Assembly: GCA_002709185.1 (NCBI GenBank)
Contig: PAQB01000047.1
Location: 1-14,211, forward strand
Length of the DNA stretch: 14,211 nt
Reading direction: 5' to 3'
From: Flavobacteriaceae bacterium
GTDB lineage: Bacteria > Bacteroidota > Bacteroidia > Flavobacteriales > Flavobacteriaceae
Part shown: piece after piece, positions 1-6,320 of the stretch
How positions within the stretch are numbered: the first letter of the stretch is position 1
Layout: each line of letters begins with the position of its first letter
Made by a program: the position numbers and the translations under genes
Notes under the pieces: generated by a model
Databases searched by the model: none
Told to the model about the DNA's origin: nothing
The model's input: only the letters and a program-made list of their open reading frames with translations

Positions 1-1
1 A

Positions 2-160
2 ACAGCAGTCATTGGCGCTTTTTTAAATTTAAAAATTAACTGTAATAGTCTGGATGATAAATCTTTTGTAAAGAAAGTCATTGCTAAGGGTCAAAAAATA
101 GCAGATCAGGCGGAAGATTTTGAATCTGAAGTTCTCAACATTGTCAATAAAGCATTATAA
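2..160 (+). CDS. C-terminal fragment of a probable cyclodeaminase/cyclohydrolase family protein
   Basis: An open frame enters from the left edge and stops at TAA 158-160, giving about 52 residues. It opens with a small-residue/aromatic stretch (AVIGAFLNLKIN), continues with NSLDDKSFVKK and ends in a charged helix (about residues 31-52) that includes QKIADQAEDFESE. This pattern resembles the C-terminal helices of the formiminotetrahydrofolate cyclodeaminase (FTCD_C) family. In that family the protein is all-helical and acts in folate one-carbon metabolism, often downstream of histidine degradation. The start and the folate-binding part lie outside the window, so the assignment rests on this tail alone. 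The gene converges on the next gene with only 4 bases between the two stop codons, and no terminator hairpin is visible there. Confidence 0.6.
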   Translation, partial: TAVIGAFLNLKINCNSLDDKSFVKKVIAKGQKIADQAEDFESEVLNIVNKAL

Positions 161-164
161 TTAT

Positions 165-1040
165 TTAATCTTTTGAACGAAATCCGTAACGAATTTGGCC
201 CCAAAATGAGCTAGGCATTTTGTGATCGTCTTCATATCCTAGCATGATGTTTTTATCTGTTTCGGGCACATAACTGGTTTTAAAAAGATAATCCCATACA
301 CTCAAGCTAATTGCAAAATTAACGCCTTTTTTGAAGCGCTCAGGAAGCGCATAAGCATGGTGGTACAAATGCATTATAGGGTTGTTAAACACATAACGAA
401 AGGGTCCGTAGTCCAATTTTAGGTTGGCATGATTAAGATGCCCGATTGTTATGGCAAAAAAGTGAATGATATAGGCTTGTTCGGGTTCAAAGCCTCCTAA
501 TAACATCAGTGCTAAAACTTTCAAAGGTTTGTATAAAACGTTTTCCATCCAATGGTAACGCAAGTGGGCAGAGAAGCCCATTTCTTTTACAGAATGGTGT
601 ACTTTATGAAACCGCCACAAGAATTCAAAGCGGTGCATCAGGGTGTGGGTAAACCACTGTACAAAATCTAGGACTACAAAAAATACAAGCAACTGCAGAA
701 CTGGACTTAAATTAGACAGGTCTAAAATAGCTAAACTGTTCGCTTTTATATTCAAAACTTCATTTGAAAATTTAGAGATACATTTATAAAAACCACTGAT
801 AAAGAGGCTAAAAACAAAGAAATTGAAGAACATATAAAAACCGTCCAACCAAAAATCTTTCCGAATGACTTTTTGGGTTTTACGCCATGGGAATAGAAGT
901 TCTAAGGCAAAAACAAATAGGGAGATTAAAATAAGGCCCCAAAAATAATTTCGGCTCCAGGGTACATCAAAGTTTATGGAGCGCCAAGTCCAGTTCAAGG
1001 TGCCAATAAAAGCATCAAAAAAAAGATTTAAATATTCCAT
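165..1040 (-). CDS. Sterol desaturase / fatty acid hydroxylase superfamily membrane protein
   Basis: This is a 291-residue membrane protein with the histidine clusters of the di-iron fatty acid hydroxylase superfamily: H132-x3-H136, H145-x2-HH149 and H224-x2-HH228. Extra histidine pairs lie at H159/H163 and H201/H204. Hydrophobic segments near residues 33-50, 66-85, 114-130 and 173-196 fit a protein that places its iron site at the cytoplasmic membrane face. Family members hydroxylate or desaturate lipids, sterols or carotenoids using O2; the substrate here cannot be read from the sequence. The ATG at 1038-1040 directly follows the TAA of the upstream E1 gene (TAAATG, no gap). The two are therefore probably one transcript with coupled translation. 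That context suggests a substrate among fatty acids or lipids built from branched-chain acyl-CoA, but this is inference. Confidence 0.88.
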   Translation of the reverse strand: MEYLNLFFDAFIGTLNWTWRSINFDVPWSRNYFWGLILISLFVFALELLFPWRKTQKVIRKDFWLDGFYMFFNFFVFSLFISGFYKCISKFSNEVLNIKANSLAILDLSNLSPVLQLLVFFVVLDFVQWFTHTLMHRFEFLWRFHKVHHSVKEMGFSAHLRYHWMENVLYKPLKVLALMLLGGFEPEQAYIIHFFAITIGHLNHANLKLDYGPFRYVFNNPIMHLYHHAYALPERFKKGVNFAISLSVWDYLFKTSYVPETDKNIMLGYEDDHKMPSSFWGQIRYGFRSKD

Positions 1041-3029
1041 TTAATAGTTTAAAAGCGTTTTGAGAGCCGTCTCAAAACTTCGCTTTGCAAGATACTGCTG
1101 TTCCAACGAACTTGCAAATGGTATGGGGGTATCTAGACTTCCAACGCGCTGAACTGGAGCATCTAAAAATTCAAATGCATTTTCCATGATGTAAGCTGAG
1201 ATATCGCTGGCAATGCCCCCAAACAAAGAATCTTCTTGTAATATGATAACGCGGTTGGTTTTTTTGACAGATTTTAAAATACAGTCATAATCCAAGGGCT
1301 GCAAAGATCGCAAGTCAATTAAATCTGCATTTATGGAAGGGTTATTGTTTAAAGTTTCCAAAGCCCAATGCACAGCGGCACCGTAGGCTATAATAGTGAT
1401 TGCTTCGCCTTCTTTTAAGATAGATGCTTTGCCTATTGGAAGGGTGTAATAATCTATGGGAACCTCTTGGCGTATGCTTCTGTAAAGCGCCTTGTGTTCA
1501 AAAAATAAGATTGGATTAGGATCTTCGATAGCAGCGGTTAACAAGCCTTTTGCGTCGTAAGGAAATGCCGGATAAACCACTTTGAGACCTGGGGTTTTGG
1601 TAAACCAAGCTTCATTGGTTTGAGAATGAAAAGGCCCAGCACCAACGCCTGCCCCACAAGGCATTCTCAAAACAATATTGGCTTCTTGGCCCCAGCGGTA
1701 GTGTGATTTTGCCAAGTAATTAACCACAGGATTGAATCCAGAACTAATAAAATCAGCAAATTGCAATTCAACGACAGACTTTAGCCCCGCAATGGAAAGC
1801 CCCATAGCCGTTTCAATAATGGCAGACTCACAAATTGGTGTGTTTCGTACCCGCGCTTTACCAAATAATTTTACAAACCCGTCTGTAATCTTAAAGACAC
1901 CTCCATATTCGGCGATGTCTTGTCCCATCAACACCAAATCTTGATGCATTTCCATAGCCTGTTTTAGACCTTCAGAAATCGCATCAACAAATCGTTGTTC
2001 AAGGGTCTCATTTTTTGGAATTGTTTCTTGAAAATTAAACGCCTTATAAACATCTTTTAGTTCTGTTTCTAAATCCGAAGTGACCGCCGCCTCATCAAAG
2101 GCCAGTTGTAGTCCCGTTTGAATTTCTTCAGAAATTTCAGAACGCATCTGCTTTATTTTTTTAGAATTTATTGCACCTTCTTTGATTAAATACGCTTCAA
2201 AATTTGCAATTGGATCTTTGAACTCCCATGTTTGCATCAATTCATCAGGGACGTATTTGGTGCCACTTGCTTCTTCGTGACCCCGCCGTCTAAAAGTTTT
2301 AAATTCCAATAGCACGGGACGTGGATTTACACGAACACTTTTAGCAATCTTATCCACTTTAGAATAAACTTCCAAAATGTTATTCCCTTCAATAATGTGG
2401 GACTCCATTCCATAGCCTTTACCTCGATCGGCAATGTGTTCGCAATTGTACTGTTCGACTGTTGGTGTCGACAGCCCATAACCATTATTTTCAATGCAAA
2501 ACAAAACCGGTAACTTCCATACAGAGGCCACATTTAGAGCTTCATGAAAATCACCCTCGCTTGTACCGCCCTCACCTGAAAATACGGCGGTAAGTCTGAC
2601 TTCTTTTTTTAAAATGTGGGATAGTGCAATACCATCAGCGACCCCCAACTGAGGACCCAAATGTGAAATCATACCAACAATTTTATAAGTTTGGGTTCCA
2701 AAATGAAAAGATCGGTCTCGGCCTTTGGTAAAACCACTGGCCTTACCTTGCCATTGAGCAAACAGTCGGGATAAAGGAACTTCTCTTGTTGTAAAAACCC
2801 CTAAATTGCGATGCATGGGTAGAATATATTCATCTTTATGAAGTGCTGAAGTTAACCCTACAGAGATCGCTTCTTGACCAATACCGGAAAACCACTTAGA
2901 TATTTTTCCTTGACGCAATAGAATTAGCATTTTTTCTTCAATCATTCGAGACTTGAGCATGTTAAAATAAAGCCAGACTTGTTGCACTTCTGAAACTTTA
3001 AATGATGAATATGAAAATGGCGATTTCAA
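1041..3029 (-). CDS. Fused alpha-beta 2-oxoacid dehydrogenase E1, branched-chain (BCKDH) type
   Basis: This 662-residue protein joins an E1-alpha domain (about 15-330) and an E1-beta domain (about 342-662), which are separate subunits in most bacteria. The alpha half has the thiamine diphosphate/Mg motif from GEG 152-154 to NNGYG 181-185 and the loop RRRGHEEASGTKY (247-259). The beta half has FHSQTNEAWF (467-476). A Glu in the GEG position, plus the following STPTxEQY, matches branched-chain E1 enzymes such as human BCKDHA better than pyruvate dehydrogenase (GDG). The expected role is decarboxylation of 2-oxoacids from Leu, Ile and Val and transfer of the acyl group to the E2 lipoyl domain in the cytoplasm; no E2 or E3 gene is present here. 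The start is a TTG at 3027-3029, directly preceded in frame by TAA. The first ATG (codon 24, at 2958-2960) would cut into the domain's N-terminal helix. Confidence 0.92.
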   Translation of the reverse strand: MKSPFSYSSFKVSEVQQVWLYFNMLKSRMIEEKMLILLRQGKISKWFSGIGQEAISVGLTSALHKDEYILPMHRNLGVFTTREVPLSRLFAQWQGKASGFTKGRDRSFHFGTQTYKIVGMISHLGPQLGVADGIALSHILKKEVRLTAVFSGEGGTSEGDFHEALNVASVWKLPVLFCIENNGYGLSTPTVEQYNCEHIADRGKGYGMESHIIEGNNILEVYSKVDKIAKSVRVNPRPVLLEFKTFRRRGHEEASGTKYVPDELMQTWEFKDPIANFEAYLIKEGAINSKKIKQMRSEISEEIQTGLQLAFDEAAVTSDLETELKDVYKAFNFQETIPKNETLEQRFVDAISEGLKQAMEMHQDLVLMGQDIAEYGGVFKITDGFVKLFGKARVRNTPICESAIIETAMGLSIAGLKSVVELQFADFISSGFNPVVNYLAKSHYRWGQEANIVLRMPCGAGVGAGPFHSQTNEAWFTKTPGLKVVYPAFPYDAKGLLTAAIEDPNPILFFEHKALYRSIRQEVPIDYYTLPIGKASILKEGEAITIIAYGAAVHWALETLNNNPSINADLIDLRSLQPLDYDCILKSVKKTNRVIILQEDSLFGGIASDISAYIMENAFEFLDAPVQRVGSLDTPIPFASSLEQQYLAKRSFETALKTLLNY

Positions 3030-3052
3030 TTAATTAGCTATGGCGTATGTCT

Positions 3053-3060
3053 CAAATTTA
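3053..3060 (-). promoter_or_regulatory. Putative -7 element of the E1/hydroxylase operon
   Basis: The minus strand reads TAAATTTG, an exact match to the Bacteroidota -7 consensus TAnnTTTG. It ends 23 bases before the TTG start at 3029, which would leave a leader of about 15-20 nt. No clear TTTG/TTG -33 element lies at the usual 17-23 base spacing, which lowers confidence. Confidence 0.45.
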
Positions 3061-3075
3061 ACAAATAATAGCGAA

Positions 3076-3095
3076 CTTAAGGCTCTAATCTTAAG
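3076..3095. promoter_or_regulatory. Paired CTTAAG palindromes in the divergent intergenic region
   Basis: The palindromic hexamer CTTAAG occurs at 3076-3081 and again at 3090-3095, separated by 8 bases. Together they form both a direct and an inverted repeat. They lie between the two divergent promoter-like elements, where an operator for a shared regulator could sit. The arms do not extend beyond six bases, and AT-rich DNA makes chance occurrence possible. Confidence 0.25.
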
Positions 3096-3098
3096 ATG

Positions 3099-3130
3099 TT
3101 GTCAAATAAGCAATTGATTTCATATCTTTG
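3099..3130 (+). promoter_or_regulatory. Bacteroidota-type promoter of the oxygenase operon
   Basis: TATCTTTG at 3123-3130 matches the -7 consensus TAnnTTTG exactly, and TTG at 3099-3101 sits 21 bases upstream as a -33 element, within the usual spacing. Transcription would start near 3135-3137 and leave a very short leader before the ATG at 3149. It is the best promoter candidate in the window. Confidence 0.65.
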
Positions 3131-3148
3131 TAAAGTAATCTTTATATT

Positions 3149-4099
3149 ATGAAAAAAATTCCAAGTGTAAACCTCAACCATTTTCTTTCTGAAAATGAGG
3201 CGTTAAAACAAAAATTTGTTTCTGAAATTGGAGAGGCATACGAATCCATTGGTTTTGTTGCGCTTAAAGGTCACTTTCTTAAAGACGCGCTTGTTACGTC
3301 TCTTTATTCCGAAATTAAAACTTTTTTCGATCTTCCGATTGCTGTAAAACAACAGTACGAAATTCCAGGCATTGGGGGGCAGCGTGGCTATGTATCTTTC
3401 GGAAAGGAAAGTGCCAAAGGACGTAAGCAAGGAGATTTAAAAGAATTTTGGCACTTTGGGCAATTTGTGGAAGATGATCCTGAATTAGAAAAAGAATACC
3501 ATCCCAATGTAGAGGTTAAGGAACTTGAAAATTTTAATGCTGTTGGAAAAGAAGCCTATAGAATGCTGGAAAAAACAGCGAAATATGTTTTGCGCGCATT
3601 GGCTTTGCATTTAGACTTAGAGGAAACCTATTTCGATGGCTTTATTCACAATGGCAACAGTATTTTAAGACCCATCCACTACCCTCCCATTACTGAGGCT
3701 CCAGAAAAGGCAGAACGCGCAGCAGCGCATGGAGATATTAACCTAATAACGCTTTTAATGGGAGCTCAAGGACGTGGACTTCAAGTTCAAAACCACCAAG
3801 GCGAATGGATTGATGCCATCGCAGAAGCAGATGAACTTATGATTAATGTTGGAGACATGCTTTCTAGACACACCAACAACAGATTAAAATCAACCATACA
3901 CAGAGTAAAAAACCCTCCAAAGGAAGCTTGGGGCCAATCGCGTTATTCAATTCCGTTTTTTATGCATCCAATCAGCGCTATGAAATTAGATGTCTTAGAA
4001 AGTTGTATTGATGCGGACAACCCCAAACAGTTTGAAGACATCACAGCAGGTGATTTTCTCAACGAACGTCTAATAGAACTGGGGTTAACCAAAAAATAA
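3149..4099 (+). CDS. Isopenicillin N synthase-like 2-oxoglutarate/Fe(II) oxygenase
   Basis: This 316-residue cytosolic protein has the layout of the plant/fungal-type 2OG-Fe(II) dioxygenases (DIOX_N followed by 2OG-FeII_Oxy). The N-terminal domain covers about residues 3-110 and includes QRGY at 78-81. The jelly-roll core has the iron triad H194-x-D196 and H251, and the 2-oxoglutarate-type RxS pair at R265/S267. LRPIHYPP at 173-180 matches the strand before the triad in this family. Members hydroxylate, desaturate or cyclise small molecules using O2 and, usually, 2-oxoglutarate. Bacterial ones are often labelled isopenicillin N synthase-like without making penicillin, and no beta-lactam genes are nearby. 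The gene opens a four-gene operon with a good promoter just upstream, and its TAA overlaps the next ATG by one base. The substrate is unknown. Confidence 0.9.
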   Translation: MKKIPSVNLNHFLSENEALKQKFVSEIGEAYESIGFVALKGHFLKDALVTSLYSEIKTFFDLPIAVKQQYEIPGIGGQRGYVSFGKESAKGRKQGDLKEFWHFGQFVEDDPELEKEYHPNVEVKELENFNAVGKEAYRMLEKTAKYVLRALALHLDLEETYFDGFIHNGNSILRPIHYPPITEAPEKAERAAAHGDINLITLLMGAQGRGLQVQNHQGEWIDAIAEADELMINVGDMLSRHTNNRLKSTIHRVKNPPKEAWGQSRYSIPFFMHPISAMKLDVLESCIDADNPKQFEDITAGDFLNERLIELGLTKK

Positions 4100-4425
4100 T
4101 GGATTTAAGAGACCAACTTAAAGACTTATTTCCCGAACATAAGGCATTGGAACAACAACCCCCAGCATACAAGCCTGACTTTTGGCTACAAGACGGCCCT
4201 TTGATTTGCAAATATGAAAAACGAAAAGGAAAGCCGATTACAATTATTGAAGGTTATACCGGTGCAGACACAGATTTTAAAAAACTGACTTCAAAACTAA
4301 AAAAGAACTTTAGTGTGGGCGGTAGCTATAAAAATGAAGCCATTATTATTCAAGGCGACTACAGAGATCAAATTATGGTTTTACTCAAAAAAATGGGATT
4401 TAATGTCAAACGTGTAGGAGGCTAA
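4099..4425 (+). CDS. SUI1/eIF1-family translation factor homologue (YciH-like)
   Basis: This is a 108-residue protein. The first 40 or so residues are polar and variable; the SUI1 domain spans about 44-108. It contains KPITIIEGYTGADTDFKKL, the turn SVGGSYKNEAIIIQGDYRDQ and a C-terminal MGFNVKRVGG. The order of beta strands and the GG...IxIQGDxRD signature are those of eIF1 and bacterial YciH. In eukaryotes and archaea this fold guards start-codon selection on the small ribosomal subunit; in bacteria it is non-essential and its role is poorly defined. The ATG overlaps the previous stop by one base (TAATG), so the gene is probably translated by re-initiation. Its position inside a metabolic operon is unusual for a translation factor. 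Confidence 0.88.
   Translation: MDLRDQLKDLFPEHKALEQQPPAYKPDFWLQDGPLICKYEKRKGKPITIIEGYTGADTDFKKLTSKLKKNFSVGGSYKNEAIIIQGDYRDQIMVLLKKMGFNVKRVGG
4416..4421 (+). promoter_or_regulatory. AGGAGG, Shine-Dalgarno-like hexamer
   Basis: AGGAGG lies at the 3' end of the SUI1 gene, 14 bases before the ATG of the nucleoside phosphorylase. Bacteroidota rarely rely on Shine-Dalgarno pairing, the spacing is long, and the same bases encode the final Gly-Gly of the SUI1 protein. It may be fortuitous. Confidence 0.2.
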
Positions 4426-4435
4426 TTGAATCATC

Positions 4436-5308
4436 ATGAGCATTAAAGATTCTGAACTTATTTTAAATTCTGATGGCAGCGTTTACCACTTGCATCTCAA
4501 ACCTAAGGATTTAGCGTCCACGGTCATAACAGTGGGTGATCCAGACCGTGTGGATCAGGTTTCTGCCTACTTTGATACCATTCATTTTAGACAGCACAAA
4601 AGAGAGTTTAAAACCCATACGGGTACTTTGAGAAACCAACCCATTACTGTGATTTCCACTGGCATCGGAGCAGACAATATAGATATTGTATTGAACGAAT
4701 TGGATGCGCTGGTTAATATTGATTTTAAATCCCGCCAAGTGAAATCGGAACTCACTTCGCTTAGAATTGTTCGTATTGGCACTTCAGGAGCTTTGCAAAA
4801 TGAAATTCCAGTGGATTCTTTTTTATTGAGCACCCATGGCTTAGACTTAAATGGTATGCTTCTAGCCTATAACACTAAAAGCATTCAAAATAAAGTTTTT
4901 GAGCAGGCTTTTGTCGAGCACTGTAATTGGAAAAAAGAACGCGCACATCCTGTTCTAGTAGAGGGTGATAAATCATTAGAAAATCAATTAATTAGCAAAA
5001 ATATTTTAAAGGGAATTACCGCTACTTGCGGTGGCTTTTACGCGCCTCAGGGACGGAAATTGCGACTGACACCCAGCGATTCTAAATTCTTGAAAAATCT
5101 CCAAAATTTTACTTTTGAAGGCTTTAAAATTACCAATTTTGAAATGGAAACCTCAGCCATTTTTGGGCTTTCGAAATTATTGGGACATCAAGCCTGTTCC
5201 ATGAACGCCATCTTGGCCAACAGGGCTAATGGTACCTTTAGCAAATCCCCTGAAAAAACAATTGATGCACTCATTCAATACACCCTGGATAAATTAATAG
5301 ATCGATGA
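4436..5308 (+). CDS. Nucleoside phosphorylase, uridine phosphorylase-like
   Basis: This 290-residue protein belongs to the PNP_UDP_1 superfamily, which splits nucleosides with phosphate into base and pentose 1-phosphate in the cytoplasm. GDPDRV at 34-39 is the phosphate-binding loop, RIGTSGA at 113-119 the second phosphate/ribose segment, and FEMETSAIFGL at 235-245 carries the ribose-binding MET triad. FYAPQGR (201-207) places a Gln and an Arg two residues apart, as in the uracil-binding Gln166/Arg168 pair of E. coli uridine phosphorylase, which favours a pyrimidine nucleoside over a purine. About 40 more residues than the usual 250 come from the N-terminus and loops. The start lies 10 bases after the SUI1 stop, and its TGA overlaps the next ATG (ATGA). 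Salvage of uridine or a modified nucleoside is likely; exact specificity is not readable. Confidence 0.88.
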   Translation: MSIKDSELILNSDGSVYHLHLKPKDLASTVITVGDPDRVDQVSAYFDTIHFRQHKREFKTHTGTLRNQPITVISTGIGADNIDIVLNELDALVNIDFKSRQVKSELTSLRIVRIGTSGALQNEIPVDSFLLSTHGLDLNGMLLAYNTKSIQNKVFEQAFVEHCNWKKERAHPVLVEGDKSLENQLISKNILKGITATCGGFYAPQGRKLRLTPSDSKFLKNLQNFTFEGFKITNFEMETSAIFGLSKLLGHQACSMNAILANRANGTFSKSPEKTIDALIQYTLDKLIDR

Positions 5309-6159
5309 AAACAGTACGCATTGGCGGGGTTCCAGAACACTTTAATTATGCTTGGTATATTGCCTTAAAAAACAATGCATTTAAAGCTCAAGGCATTGAT
5401 TTATGTTGGGTAGACTGTCCAGGGGGAACTGGACAAATGACTGAAGCGCTAAAACAGAATTCCATAGATATTGCCGTCGTTTTAACTGAGGGTATCATTA
5501 AAGCAATCTCAGACGGTATTTCAAGTAAAATTGTACAAACTTTTGTTGAATCCCCTTTGATATGGGGGGTTCATGTCGCTACTGGATCAAACTACACCAA
5601 AATTTCGGAGTTAAAAAACACTCAAGCAGCCATCAGCCGCATGGGTTCAGGCTCACATCTCATGGCGTATTTACAGGCACAAAAACTGGGTTGGAATATA
5701 AAAAAGGAATTACATTTTAAAATCATTAAAAATTTAGAGGGTGGTGTCAAGGCTCTTACAGCAAGGGAAGCCGATTACTTTCTGTGGGAAAAATACACAA
5801 CCAAGCCTTTGGTTGACAGTGGTGTTTTTAGACGCATTGGCGAGTGCCCTACCCCCTGGCCTTGTTTTGTAATTGCAGCTACAGATTCATTCATTAAAAA
5901 TGAAACATTCACACTGAAATCGATTCTTGAAACCATCAATCCCATCACCAAAGAATTCAAAAATATTGCAGGCATTGATACAATCCTCTCCAAGCGCTAT
6001 GGTCAAAAGCGCGAAGATGTCCAAGCATGGCTTGCGCAAACCGAATGGTCTCAAAAGAACATCCAAAAAGAGACCCTCGAAAATGTACAAAACAAACTCT
6101 TAGAATTAAAGCTGATTTCTCAAAAATTAAACATTAATCAACTAAGAGCACTGCTTTAA
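5305..6159 (+). CDS. Ca3427/THI5-like periplasmic-binding-fold protein without signal peptide
   Basis: This 284-residue protein has the type 2 periplasmic-binding fold (NMT1/THI5-like, SsuA-like). Recognisable segments are PGGTG (39-43), VVLTEG (58-63), SRMGSGSH (111-118) and PTPWPCFVI (182-190). The arrangement matches my recollection of the Candida Ca3427-like subgroup. The N-terminus (MKTVRIGGVPEHFN) begins directly with the first beta strand, with no signal peptide, lipobox or membrane segment. The protein is therefore predicted to be cytosolic and not part of a conventional ABC importer, and no permease or ATPase gene is near. It might sequester or sense a pyrimidine-like ligand, or be a THI5-like enzyme. 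The Cys-rich iron motif of THI5 is not evident; the cysteines seen are C34, C38, C181 and C187. It ends the four-gene operon, overlapping the phosphorylase by 4 bases. Confidence 0.8.
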   Translation: MKTVRIGGVPEHFNYAWYIALKNNAFKAQGIDLCWVDCPGGTGQMTEALKQNSIDIAVVLTEGIIKAISDGISSKIVQTFVESPLIWGVHVATGSNYTKISELKNTQAAISRMGSGSHLMAYLQAQKLGWNIKKELHFKIIKNLEGGVKALTAREADYFLWEKYTTKPLVDSGVFRRIGECPTPWPCFVIAATDSFIKNETFTLKSILETINPITKEFKNIAGIDTILSKRYGQKREDVQAWLAQTEWSQKNIQKETLENVQNKLLELKLISQKLNINQLRALL

Positions 6160-6183
6160 ATACCACACCAAAAAGAGCAGAAA

Positions 6184-6202
6184 AAGCGTTATCCAACGGC
6201 TT
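6184..6202 (+). terminator. Weak hairpin after the four-gene operon
   Basis: AAGCGTT (6184-6190) pairs with AAC and GCTT (6195-6202) around an ATCC loop, with one bulged G. The stem of about seven pairs starts 24 bases after the operon's last stop codon. It is followed by AT-rich sequence but no clean T-run, so intrinsic termination is only possible. Confidence 0.25.
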
Positions 6203-6232
6203 AATAATTTAAAATTTCAACCACAATACGTG

Positions 6233-6251
6233 ACCAAATAAAATATTTGGT
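6233..6251. repeat. Perfect 8-bp inverted repeat upstream of the small lipoprotein gene
   Basis: ACCAAATA (6233-6240) and TATTTGGT (6244-6251) are exact reverse complements separated by AAA. The dyad sits 69 bases before the lipoprotein ATG and has no T-tract after it, so an operator fits better than a terminator. The right arm includes AATATTTG, one base from the -7 consensus TAnnTTTG, so it may also overlap a promoter. Confidence 0.35.
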
Positions 6252-6320
6252 GTCTAATTCAAATACGGTCTTCGATTGTAAGCCATTAAAACAATAATAA
6301 AAACCCAAAAACTACATAAA

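Noticed and set aside
3149..4099. Beta-lactam antibiotic biosynthesis gene
   Set aside because: Only the general oxygenase fold matches isopenicillin N synthase. No ACV synthetase, epimerase or acyltransferase gene is nearby, and the label is often applied loosely to bacterial members.
4416..4421. AGGAGG as a true ribosome binding site deciding the phosphorylase start
   Set aside because: It is 14 bases from the ATG, encodes the end of the SUI1 protein, and this phylum seldom uses Shine-Dalgarno pairing; it is kept only as a low-confidence site.
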